64,000 bases of DNA from Cellulophaga sp. HaHa_2_95 (GTDB taxonomy: Bacteria > Bacteroidota > Bacteroidia > Flavobacteriales > Flavobacteriaceae), in NCBI RefSeq assembly GCF_019278565.1, contig NZ_CP058988.1:2170001-2234000 (forward strand), written 5' to 3'. How positions within the stretch are numbered: the stretch's first letter is position 1; every line of letters begins with the position of its first letter. Position numbers and translations under genes: made by a program. A model generated the notes under the pieces. It was not told the origin of the DNA and did not search any database. It saw nothing but the letters and a program-made list of their open reading frames with translations. Below, piece after piece: positions 27,568-36,471 of the stretch.

Positions 27568-29598
27568 ATGAACAAGAAAATAGACCAGTTAGCGGCAGAT
27601 AATATAAGAGCTTTAGCTATTTCTATGGTAGAAAAAGCAAATTCTGGACACCCAGGTGGACCAATGGGAGGCGCAGATTACATGCATATTTTGTATTCTG
27701 AGTTTTTTAATTATGATCCTTCTGATATGACATGGCCATTCCGTGACCGTTTTTTCATGGATGCAGGGCATTTATCGCCTTTAATGTACGCTCAGTACTA
27801 TTTATTAGGGAATTTTGCTAAAACAGACGTGCAGAGTTTCAGACAATGGGGTTCTGTAACTCCGGGTCACCCTGAGGTAGATGTGAAAAGAGGAATTGAA
27901 AATACTTCTGGACCATTAGGGCAAGGACATACTATGGGAGTAGGAGCCGCAATTGCTGCTAAATTCTTGCAAGCAAGATTCGGTGATTGGATGAACCATA
28001 AGGTATATGGTTTTATATCTGATGGTGGTGTTCAAGAAGAAATTTCTCAGGGTGCAGGTAGAATTGCAGGTCATTTAGGCTTAAGCAATTTTATTATGTT
28101 TTATGATTCTAATGATGTGCAATTGTCTACAAAGACAGATGAAGTTACTTCTGAAGATACCGCAATGAAGTATGAAGCTTGGGGTTGGAAAGTTGTAACT
28201 ATTGATGGTCATAACCATGACGAAATTAGAAAAGCATTGAAAGATGCTAATGCTGAAACTGAAAAGCCTACATTAATTATTGGTAAAACAATAATGGGTA
28301 AAGGATGTGTTACTGCTACCGGTGAAACATATGAAGGCTACACAGAATTACATGGTAAGCCTATTGGGGATACAGGAGCAGATTTTGTAAAAACATTAAT
28401 TCATTTAGGAGCAAATCCTGAAGACGAATTTGCAATCTATGCAGATGTAGAAGCATCGTACAAAGAGATTATTACTAAGAAAATAAAAGAAGCTCAACTT
28501 AAAAAACAAGAAATTTTAGCTTGGAGAGAAGATAATAAAGAGTTGTCTACAAAACTAAATTCTTTCTTAGCGGGAGAACTTCCTGAGTTAGATTTTGAAT
28601 CTATTGAAAATAAAGCAGGTCTAGCTACTAGAGCAGCTTCTGCAAACGTATTAGGATATTTAGCAGGAAAAGTAGAAAATATGATTGTTTCTTCTGCCGA
28701 TTTATCTAATAGTGATAAAACAGACGGATTTTTAAAGAAAACACATTCGTTACAAAAAGGAAATTTTACGGGTTCTTTCTTACAGTCTGGGGTAGCAGAG
28801 CTTACCATGGCTACAATGGCTAATGGGATGGCCTTGCATGGAGGAGTAATTCCTGTAGTAGCAACGTTCTTTGTGTTTTCTGATTATATGAAACCAGCTA
28901 TTCGTTTGAGTGCTATTCAAGAACTTCCTGTAAAATTTGTTTGGACGCATGATGCTTTTAGAGTAGGGGAAGATGGACCAACACACCAACCTATTGAACA
29001 AGAGGCTCAAATTCGTTTGCTAGAAAAATTAAAGAATCATAGCGGTGATGCTAGTTTTATAGCATTACGCCCTGCAGATTCTGCAGAAACTGTGGTTGGG
29101 TGGAAAATGTTGTTAGAAAATGATAAAGTCCCTTCTGGGTTAATACTTTCAAGACAAGGTATTAAAGATATAGTTGCAACGGGAGCTACTAGATATGAAG
29201 ATGCACTACAAGCAGAAAAAGGTGGGTATTTGGTACATAAATCAGACAACCCAGCTATTACCTTAATTGCAAATGGATCTGAAGTTGCAACACTAGTAGA
29301 AGCAGCAGCTTTATTAGAAGAGAGAAAAGGAGTAAAAGTAAATATAGCGTCTATCATTTCTGAAGGATTGTTCAGAAAACAATCTAAAGAATATCAAAAT
29401 AGTGTTATTGCTACAGATAAACCTATATTTGGTTTAACAGCCGGATTACCTGTTAATTTAGAAGGTTTGGCTGGTGCAAATGGAAAAGTGTTTGGTTTAG
29501 AGCATTTTGGATATTCAGCTCCTGCGACTGTTCTGGATGAAAAGTTTGGATTTACGGGAGAGAAGGTTTACGAACAGGTAGTATCTTTCTTAGGATAG
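27568..29598 (+). CDS. tkt: transketolase
   Basis: Thiamine-diphosphate enzyme of the non-oxidative pentose phosphate pathway; transfers two-carbon units between sugar phosphates. 676 aa, full length in one chain. N-terminal KANSGHPGGPMGGAD, TSGPLGQG, the cofactor segment FISDGGVQEEISQG, the catalytic stretch HDAFRVGEDGPTHQPIEQ and ALRPAD are all present. Separate promoter and terminator suggest a monocistronic gene. Confidence 0.95.
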   Translation: MNKKIDQLAADNIRALAISMVEKANSGHPGGPMGGADYMHILYSEFFNYDPSDMTWPFRDRFFMDAGHLSPLMYAQYYLLGNFAKTDVQSFRQWGSVTPGHPEVDVKRGIENTSGPLGQGHTMGVGAAIAAKFLQARFGDWMNHKVYGFISDGGVQEEISQGAGRIAGHLGLSNFIMFYDSNDVQLSTKTDEVTSEDTAMKYEAWGWKVVTIDGHNHDEIRKALKDANAETEKPTLIIGKTIMGKGCVTATGETYEGYTELHGKPIGDTGADFVKTLIHLGANPEDEFAIYADVEASYKEIITKKIKEAQLKKQEILAWREDNKELSTKLNSFLAGELPELDFESIENKAGLATRAASANVLGYLAGKVENMIVSSADLSNSDKTDGFLKKTHSLQKGNFTGSFLQSGVAELTMATMANGMALHGGVIPVVATFFVFSDYMKPAIRLSAIQELPVKFVWTHDAFRVGEDGPTHQPIEQEAQIRLLEKLKNHSGDASFIALRPADSAETVVGWKMLLENDKVPSGLILSRQGIKDIVATGATRYEDALQAEKGGYLVHKSDNPAITLIANGSEVATLVEAAALLEERKGVKVNIASIISEGLFRKQSKEYQNSVIATDKPIFGLTAGLPVNLEGLAGANGKVFGLEHFGYSAPATVLDEKFGFTGEKVYEQVVSFLG

Positions 29599-29618
29599 TC
29601 TAAAAAAGTTTATAAAGT

Positions 29619-29653
29619 AAAAAGGTTTAACAGTGTTTGTTAGACCTTTTTTT
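29619..29653 (+). terminator. terminator after transketolase
   Basis: Stem AAAGGTTTAACA / TGTTAGACCTTT (29621-29632 with 29638-29649), one G-T pair, followed by TTTTTATT. Confidence 0.88.
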
Positions 29654-29692
29654 ATTGCTATAGGTTGTTGGTTTAGTTCGCGATAATATTGT

Positions 29693-31738
29693 TTATTCCC
29701 CAACGGGAACTGTAAAATAAAATGTAGCACCTTCACCTTCTTTAGTTTCTACACCAATAGTACCTCCATTATTCTCCACCATCTCTTTGCATAGTAATAA
29801 ACCTAATCCAGTCCCTTTTTCTTTATTTGTACCATAGGCACTTTGCAAACTAGAATCGGGCTTAAAGAGCTTGTTTTTAACCTCAGGACTCATGCCTACG
29901 CCATTGTCTTGGATCATTACTTCCCAAAAGTTATTTTTTAAAGATGCATTAAGAACTATTTCTCCCCCGTTAGGGGTGAATTTTATACTATTATTCAATA
30001 AATTTCTAACAATTAAATTAAACTGATTTCGGTCACAATATATTTCGGCAACTTCGGGAACGTTGTTTCTTACAATAATGTTTTTCTGATTGGCATTTTC
30101 TTGTAATAAATGAATGCTATCATTCACACTCGTCTGTACATTTAAATTTTCCGGTTTGTTTACGAAGCCATTCATTTGAGATTTACTCCAATTCAATAAA
30201 TTATTTAAAGTAAAAGACATCGCATCTACATCATTGTATAGCTTAGGAACAAAATTTAAAAAGTCATCTGGCTTTATATCTCCATTTTTGATTAATAAAA
30301 GTAAATTCATTAATGCATTGATTGGGGATCTTAAATCATGGCTTATAATTGAAAATAGCTTTTCTTGAGTTTCATTGGCATAGGTTAATTCTTGTTTGCT
30401 TTCTTCAAGAGTAGCAGCTTTTTGCTCTAACTGGTTATTAAGTTTTTTAATCAACTTGGTATTTTTGTAGACATAAAAAGAGATTAATATGGCTAAGAAG
30501 ACAGCAAATAAACTAAAGATAATATATGTCTGTTGTTGCGCCAGTGCAGTTTTTGTTTGTTTCTTTAATTCTTCTTGTTCTAGCTCAAAGCTTGTTTTAG
30601 CTTTCAGCATGAGCAATGCATTTTTTTTATCTTTTAAAGCAGTACTATCCGTAATAGTTTTAAAGTTTTCAAAGTAGTTAAGTGCTAAAGCAATATTGTT
30701 TTTTTTCTTATTAATGAGGTATAATATTTCGGATAAGGTAGCAATACCTGCTTGGTATTTTTGTTTCTCCGCAATTTTTAAACCAGCAAGCGCTAAATCT
30801 TCTGCAGTATCATAATCTTGTAGTTGTAAGTAGCTTTTTGCCTTTCCGCTGAGCAAATCGGCCTTTCTAATTTGATCCTGAAGTTTTTTGTGGCTTTCTT
30901 CACTTAGCTCAAAATACTTTAAAGCTTCTTTAGGGTTCTTCTTTTCTAGATAAAGCTCCCCTTTGGTGATATAGGCAAAGGACAACCACTCCGGTTTCTT
31001 CTCTTCGGTAAAGATGACAATACTTTGATCCAAAAATTTAAGCGCCTTATCAAAGTTTTTATTTTTCACGTTTAGATATCCTAAATTGCTCTGAATGACT
31101 CCAATCCAGTGTTTTTTATTTAAAACTTCTGATAATTTCAAAGAATTTTCATAATACGGCACAGCTTCTTTGGTATCACCTAACAATAGGAACAATGTTG
31201 CTAGATTTGTATTTAGTTTCATCTCGCTGAGTAAATCCTTTTTGCTTTTACTCAATTCTAAGGCTGCTTGGTATATTTTATAGGCATTTTCATGATCTCC
31301 AGCGTGCATACGCATCATTGCTTTAACATTATACGCAGCTAATAACGTACTATCTGCGCTAACATCTTTAGAGAGTTTTATGGCATTGTTTATATACTCG
31401 AAAGATGCATCAGTTTGATTCGAAGTAATTGTAGATGAAAATGCTAGTGCTATATATGCCTTAGCCTGCCCTCGTTTATAATTTATGGATTTACTAAGTC
31501 TTATTGCGTCATTACTAAGTAAACTAACACTATCGTAATTGGAGTATATAAATTCCCAAGCCAATTTGTTTAATAAATTTATATATACAGTGTCTCTCTC
31601 CTTAGGGGTGTCATTCAGTTTGTAACTCTTAATTTGAGAAAGGATTTCATGTTTTTTATCTTGAGCTTGTAAAAATGAAATACTCAGGATAAAGTGAAAG
31701 AAAATATATAGAAGAAAGGTCTTGAATTTATAGTTCAT
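29693..31738 (-). CDS. tetratricopeptide-repeat sensor histidine kinase (copy 1)
   Basis: 681 aa. Signal peptide, then an N-terminal half of TPR repeats (AYKIYQAALELSKSKKD, NLGYLNVKNKNFDKALKFLDQSI split), one membrane segment near 408-428, a short coiled coil, HisKA with SIISHDLRSPINALMNLL, and HATPase with NLLNNSIKFTP, DNGVGM and GTGLGLLLCKEMV. No receiver or DNA-binding domain. It is closely similar to the next two genes. The sensed signal is unknown. Confidence 0.92.
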   Translation of the reverse strand: MNYKFKTFLLYIFFHFILSISFLQAQDKKHEILSQIKSYKLNDTPKERDTVYINLLNKLAWEFIYSNYDSVSLLSNDAIRLSKSINYKRGQAKAYIALAFSSTITSNQTDASFEYINNAIKLSKDVSADSTLLAAYNVKAMMRMHAGDHENAYKIYQAALELSKSKKDLLSEMKLNTNLATLFLLLGDTKEAVPYYENSLKLSEVLNKKHWIGVIQSNLGYLNVKNKNFDKALKFLDQSIVIFTEEKKPEWLSFAYITKGELYLEKKNPKEALKYFELSEESHKKLQDQIRKADLLSGKAKSYLQLQDYDTAEDLALAGLKIAEKQKYQAGIATLSEILYLINKKKNNIALALNYFENFKTITDSTALKDKKNALLMLKAKTSFELEQEELKKQTKTALAQQQTYIIFSLFAVFLAILISFYVYKNTKLIKKLNNQLEQKAATLEESKQELTYANETQEKLFSIISHDLRSPINALMNLLLLIKNGDIKPDDFLNFVPKLYNDVDAMSFTLNNLLNWSKSQMNGFVNKPENLNVQTSVNDSIHLLQENANQKNIIVRNNVPEVAEIYCDRNQFNLIVRNLLNNSIKFTPNGGEIVLNASLKNNFWEVMIQDNGVGMSPEVKNKLFKPDSSLQSAYGTNKEKGTGLGLLLCKEMVENNGGTIGVETKEGEGATFYFTVPVGE

Positions 31739-31796
31739 TGCATACGAAGTAGATGGCTTCGTTTAAAGTAATGAAATAATTCGGAAATAAATAATT

Positions 31797-33848
31797 TTAG
31801 TTGATGCTATCTGGGTTTGTAGGCATGGTAAAGTAAAATGTAGTTCCTTCATTAGGAATGCTTTCTACAGAGATTTTCCCTCCATTTTTTTCGACCATTT
31901 CTTTACAGAGCAACAGGCCTAATCCTGTACCTTTTTCTTTATTTGTGCCATACGTACTATGCAAAGCAGAATCTGACTTAAAAAGTTTCTTTAGAACTTC
32001 TGGACTAATACCTACACCATTGTCTTTAATAGAAATTTCCCAAAATTGATTTTTTTCATCAGCGTGTATACGTATTTCTCCCCCAGAAGGGGTAAATTTA
32101 ATACCATTGGTTACTAAATTTCTTACAATTAAATTAAACTGATTTACATCACAGTAAATTTCAGCTGACGTTGGCACGTTATTAACGATGGCTATTTTTT
32201 TCTGGTTAGCATTTTCTTGTAATAGTTGAATGCTGCTATTTACTTTTTCATGTATTTGGAAGGAAATAGGTTTGTTTACGAAGCCATTCATCTGAGATTT
32301 GCTCCAAGTTAATAGATTGTTTAAAGTAAATGACATAGCATCTACATCACTATATAGTTTGGGAACAAAATTTAAAAAGTCTTTGGGTTCAATATCTCCA
32401 TTTTTAATTAATAGTAGTAGGTTTTTTAAAGCATTGATGGGAGATTTTAAATCATGGCTGATGATTGAAAAAAGTTTTTCTTGAGTTTCATTAGCGTATT
32501 TTAAAGTCTTTTCGCTTTTCTCAAGAGTAATTGTTTTTTCTTCTAATTGATAGTTTAAGTTGGTTATGGTCTTGTTGTTTCTGTAGCCATAATAGGCAAT
32601 TAGAATTACTAAAAACACAATAAAGAGACTAAAAATTATATAGGTTTTTTGCTGTTTTATTGTTCTTTGGTTTTCCAATTTAAGATCGTTCTGTTGTTTT
32701 TGAAAATTAGTTTTAGCATTTAATAGAGCTAATGCGTTTTGTTTACTCTGAAGAGCTGTACTGTCTGTAATATTTTTAAATTTTTCTAAATAGAAAAGCG
32801 CTTCTTTTTGATTTTCTTTTTCTTTGTTTAATTGATAAAGAATTTCTGAAAAATTGGCAATTAATATTTGATTTTGATTATCAATTGATGATAGGTACCC
32901 TTTTTTTGCTAATTCTTCTGATTTTTCTAATTCATTTATTTGTTGATGATATTTGGTATAGCCTAAGAGTAAGTCTTGCTTTAGTTTTTCATCTATTAGA
33001 TTTTTTTGTAGGCCTTTACTTAAGTCAAGATAACGAAGAGCCTCTTTAGTTTCATTTTTATTGAGAAGTATATTGGCTTTGGTGAGATAAGCATAAGCAA
33101 GCCATTCTTTCCGGTCTACTTCAATGAAAATTTGAATGCTTTCATCTAAAAAAATAATTGCTTTGTCAAACTGATGGGTTTTATTATATAAGAAGCCCAA
33201 ATTACTTTTTACAACTCCCACCCAAAATTTATCTTCCAGACGATCTGTGATGGCAAGTGCTTTTATGTAAATCTTTATAGACTCATCATTGTCTCCTAAT
33301 ACAGAGAATAGTGTAGCTAGGTTGGAGTAGAGTTTTGTTTCTTCTAGGGGATGTCTGTTATTCTCACAAAGGAGTAAAGCGTTTTGGTACTGCTCGTAAG
33401 CTCCTTCATAATCGTTAACATAAGTTTTGTAAATAGCCTTAATATTATACGCAGAGATGAGTGTACTGTCTGCTTTAATTTTAGTACTTAATACTATGGC
33501 TTGGTCAATGTTGTCTAAAGTTTTTTCAGAGTCCTTACATGCAATGATTTCACTGAATGAGGAGGTTAGCAGTGCTTTTGCTTGACCTTGTTTGTAATTT
33601 ATTTTTCTACTTAAATCTAAGGCTTCTGTGCTCAAAATTTTCACACTGTCATAGTTAGAATACCTTAATTCTCGACTTAATGCGTTAATTAGATTAATAT
33701 AAGAAGAATCTTTCTCCTTTCCTTGAAGCCTATGGGCTTTGATTTTAGAAATAATTTCTTGTTTTTTTCCTTGAGCAGTAAGTTTAGGAATATTTAAAAA
33801 AGTGCAGAAAATTAATACGGCAATAAGTGTAGAATAGTTACATTTCAT
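31797..33848 (-). CDS. tetratricopeptide-repeat sensor histidine kinase (copy 2)
   Basis: 683 aa with the same layout as its neighbour: signal peptide, TPR repeats, membrane segment near 408-428 (YIIFSLFIVFLVILIAYYGY), HisKA SIISHDLKSPINALKNLL and HATPase NLVTNGIKFTP, DNGVGI, GTGLGLLLCKEMV. The kinase parts of copies 1 and 2 match over long stretches, while the TPR sensor halves are more diverged, consistent with duplication followed by sensory change. The gap to copy 1 is 58 bases. Confidence 0.92.
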   Translation of the reverse strand: MKCNYSTLIAVLIFCTFLNIPKLTAQGKKQEIISKIKAHRLQGKEKDSSYINLINALSRELRYSNYDSVKILSTEALDLSRKINYKQGQAKALLTSSFSEIIACKDSEKTLDNIDQAIVLSTKIKADSTLISAYNIKAIYKTYVNDYEGAYEQYQNALLLCENNRHPLEETKLYSNLATLFSVLGDNDESIKIYIKALAITDRLEDKFWVGVVKSNLGFLYNKTHQFDKAIIFLDESIQIFIEVDRKEWLAYAYLTKANILLNKNETKEALRYLDLSKGLQKNLIDEKLKQDLLLGYTKYHQQINELEKSEELAKKGYLSSIDNQNQILIANFSEILYQLNKEKENQKEALFYLEKFKNITDSTALQSKQNALALLNAKTNFQKQQNDLKLENQRTIKQQKTYIIFSLFIVFLVILIAYYGYRNNKTITNLNYQLEEKTITLEKSEKTLKYANETQEKLFSIISHDLKSPINALKNLLLLIKNGDIEPKDFLNFVPKLYSDVDAMSFTLNNLLTWSKSQMNGFVNKPISFQIHEKVNSSIQLLQENANQKKIAIVNNVPTSAEIYCDVNQFNLIVRNLVTNGIKFTPSGGEIRIHADEKNQFWEISIKDNGVGISPEVLKKLFKSDSALHSTYGTNKEKGTGLGLLLCKEMVEKNGGKISVESIPNEGTTFYFTMPTNPDSIN

Positions 33849-33907
33849 AAGTTCGCAAAGTGGCTGGCATTGCTGAAATTAAAGAAATAATTGTTAAGAA
33901 GGAAATT

Positions 33908-35986
33908 TTATTTCGTATTATTTTCTCTTAGTGGAATGGTGAAATAAAATATGCTGCCTTCGTTTAATTTACTCGTTACAAAAATTTCTCCTCCATTGTT
34001 ATTAACCATCTCTTTGCATAGAGAAAGTCCCAGACCTGTACCTTTCTCATTAGATGTGCCATACGTGCTTGCAAGTGTCGTGTTTTTAGAATTAAAAACT
34101 TGCTCAAGGACCTCTGGAGACATACCAACGCCTTTATCTTTTATAGCAACTTTAAGAAAGTCGCCCTCTTTTGTTGCATTTGCGGTTATAATGCTTTTTG
34201 GGTGTGAAAATTTTATAGCATTGCTCAAGAGATTTCTGATTACCACATCTATTTGGTTAATATCTGCCCAAACAAAAGCTTTCATAGGCGTGGTGTTGGT
34301 TATAGAAATATTTTTGTTCTTAGCTGTTTCTTGGAGTAAATTAATATTTTCAGAAACTAATTCATGAATATTAAAAGAAGATGCTTCGGTTTTAGAACCC
34401 GTCATTTGCGTTCTACCCCATGATAATAGATTGTTTAAGGTAAATGAAATGGCATCTACATCATTTTTAACTTTAGGTGTAAACTCCAAAAATTCTTCTT
34501 GAGAAATTTCATCATCTTTCAACATGTTCAGAACACTGGCTAGTGCATTTATGGGACCTCTAAGGTCATGACCAATAATTGAAAATAATTTATCTTTTGT
34601 GGCGTTTATTCCACTCAGTTCTTCTTCTCTTTTTTCTAATGCTTTAGTTTTCAACCTGAGCTCTTTATTAAATACTTTACGTGCTTTAGATTGTTTGCGT
34701 AATAAGAAGATTATTAATGCTAAAATAGCTAGAGCAATCAATGCCATATAGAAGTAAATATTTTGTCTAGCTTTTACTTTTTCATTTGCCAGTTGTGCAT
34801 CTTTTTGCTGCTTTTCAAACTCTAATTTAGTTTTGAGTATACCTAGGCTATTTAGGTTTTCTTTTCGTGAGATAGAATCTGATAATAGCTTAAATACCTC
34901 GTGGTACTTTAAAGCAATATCTGCCTTGTTATTCTTTTTATTAATTTGATATAATAGCTGGTTGGATGTTTTAGAATCATCTAAGAGGCTAAGCCTTGTT
35001 CCAATTTCTAAGGAGGCAAGGGCATTCTCTTCCGCTTTAACATAGTTGTAGAGTTTAAAATAAGCTTCAGACAAAGAGTTTAAAAGTTGAGCTTTGCTTC
35101 TGTCATCATTTAAGCTTTCATGCAAAGTAAGTGCTTTATCATACCAGTATAAGGCCAATCTTGGTCTGTTCTGTCTTAAGTACATGTCACCTTTTACCAT
35201 GTAGGAGTAGGCTAGCCAATCATCGATATTTTTTTCTTCAAAAATTACAATACTACTATCAATGTACACTTTAGCATTTTCAAAATCTTTTAGTTTGACA
35301 TATAAATCGGCAATATTACTACTACTTTGTGCGGTGTAAACATCATTCCCTAATTGATGGTTGATCTCTTGAACTTTTTTGTAAAGGCTTAAACTTTGCT
35401 GATAATCTTTTTGTGAAAGATATAAGTGAGCTACATTTTCTTGGATAAAGGATAAATTTAAGAGATCGTTAGTATCAGTAGCAATTTCAATAGCTTTTAA
35501 ATATGCTTTTAGCGCCTCTGCATGATTCCCTATATCATAATGCAAAATACCTAAAGGGTTTAATGCGCGAATTTTTAATTTCTGATTTTCTATTTTTTTA
35601 GCGAGGTTATATGCTTTTTCTAAGAATTGTATAGCCTTATCATTTTTACCATTATACGCTTCATAATGACTAAGTCCTATTAGCGCCATAATAGTTCCTT
35701 CTGCATAGTTTTGTTTCCTACTTAATTCTTGTGCTTTTTTGGTGTAGAAATATAAACTATCTATATTTTTAAAATAGTATTCATGACCTATAGCATTTAA
35801 CAGATCTATGTGTTCTTTGCTTGAAGACTCAAAATTACTATTGTGCTGTAATTGAAATAATACGGTAGATAAACTATCTAATTTGTTGTTCTGTGCATAT
35901 GTGTGGGTGACATTAAGAAACACGAATACAATAAGCAGACAAAAAGGCCTTTTAATGTAGTTAGGAATGATAAAATAGGCAACCAT
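33908..35986 (-). CDS. tetratricopeptide-repeat sensor histidine kinase (copy 3)
   Basis: 692 aa. First gene of the three if they are cotranscribed. TPR repeats dominate residues 40-390, a membrane segment lies near 410-430, followed by HisKA (SIIGHDLRGPINALASVLNML) and HATPase (NLLSNAIKFSHP, DKGVGM, GTGLGLSLCKEMV). More diverged than copies 1 and 2 but clearly paralogous. No response regulator is encoded next to it. The gap to copy 2 is 59 bases. Confidence 0.92.
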   Translation of the reverse strand: MVAYFIIPNYIKRPFCLLIVFVFLNVTHTYAQNNKLDSLSTVLFQLQHNSNFESSSKEHIDLLNAIGHEYYFKNIDSLYFYTKKAQELSRKQNYAEGTIMALIGLSHYEAYNGKNDKAIQFLEKAYNLAKKIENQKLKIRALNPLGILHYDIGNHAEALKAYLKAIEIATDTNDLLNLSFIQENVAHLYLSQKDYQQSLSLYKKVQEINHQLGNDVYTAQSSSNIADLYVKLKDFENAKVYIDSSIVIFEEKNIDDWLAYSYMVKGDMYLRQNRPRLALYWYDKALTLHESLNDDRSKAQLLNSLSEAYFKLYNYVKAEENALASLEIGTRLSLLDDSKTSNQLLYQINKKNNKADIALKYHEVFKLLSDSISRKENLNSLGILKTKLEFEKQQKDAQLANEKVKARQNIYFYMALIALAILALIIFLLRKQSKARKVFNKELRLKTKALEKREEELSGINATKDKLFSIIGHDLRGPINALASVLNMLKDDEISQEEFLEFTPKVKNDVDAISFTLNNLLSWGRTQMTGSKTEASSFNIHELVSENINLLQETAKNKNISITNTTPMKAFVWADINQIDVVIRNLLSNAIKFSHPKSIITANATKEGDFLKVAIKDKGVGMSPEVLEQVFNSKNTTLASTYGTSNEKGTGLGLSLCKEMVNNNGGEIFVTSKLNEGSIFYFTIPLRENNTK

Positions 35987-36236
35987 ATTCGAGGGAAGAT
36001 ATTATCCGTTTCTTTTTTATAAATCTACCTTATAAGCGTATACGAATAAAATTTTTGTTGTGAAATGGCTGTTTTTATTTGTATAAATAAGGTCTACAGG
36101 ATAATTTATATAAATTTATGCTGCAAAAGGCGCCAAAAAAAAAGAGGTAGAATAGTCAAAACACTTGATTATTAGTACTATAATTCGATAAGAAATGATT
36201 TTATGAAAATTTATTTAAAATAGTGATTATTTTATT

Positions 36237-36266
36237 TTGCAAATAGCATCTAAAAAATTAACTTTG
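36237..36266 (+). promoter_or_regulatory. tRNA-His promoter
   Basis: TTG at 36237-36239, 19 bases, then TAACTTTG at 36259-36266, a full match to the Bacteroidota promoter pattern. The tRNA begins 15 bases after the -7 element. The preceding 250 bases, between the kinase gene and this promoter, hold no ORF or clear structure. Confidence 0.75.
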
Positions 36267-36281
36267 CAGCCGCTTACAAAT

Positions 36282-36356
36282 GGTGGTTGTAGCTCAGCTG
36301 GTTAGAGCATCGGTTTGTGGTACCGAGGGTCGCCGGTTCGAACCCGGTCTTCCACC
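36282..36356 (+). tRNA. tRNA-His (anticodon GTG)
   Basis: Cloverleaf is readable: extra 5' G(-1) opposite C73 as in histidine tRNAs, D-stem GCTC/GAGC, anticodon stem TCGGT/ACCGA with loop TTGTGGT (anticodon GTG), T-arm GCCGG TTCGAAC CCGGT. CCA is not encoded. The acceptor stem has two adjacent T-T oppositions at pairs 5-68 and 6-67 (arms GTGGTTG and CTTCCAC). Confidence 0.93.
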
Positions 36357-36363
36357 CAAAAAT

Positions 36364-36395
36364 AAAGCCTTATCAATTTTGATAAGGCTTTTTTT
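36364..36395 (+). terminator. terminator of tRNA-His
   Basis: Stem AAGCCTTATCAA / TTGATAAGGCTT (36365-36376 with 36379-36390) followed by seven or more T. Confidence 0.88.
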
Positions 36396-36410
36396 GTGGC
36401 TGTAACTAAA

Positions 36411-36440
36411 GAAAAAGCCTTTGTACAACTACAAAGGCCT
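36411..36440 (-). terminator. terminator of the M28 peptidase gene
   Basis: Stem GCCTTTGTA / TACAAAGGC (36417-36425 with 36430-36438), loop CAAC, followed on the - strand by TTTTTC. Confidence 0.8.
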
Positions 36441-36471
36441 TTATATATTAAATTAAGGTTGTTGTGTAGGC

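Noticed and set aside
29693-35986. Kinase triplication as an assembly artefact
   Set aside because: The three copies differ throughout and have distinct intergenic sequences, so they are real paralogues.
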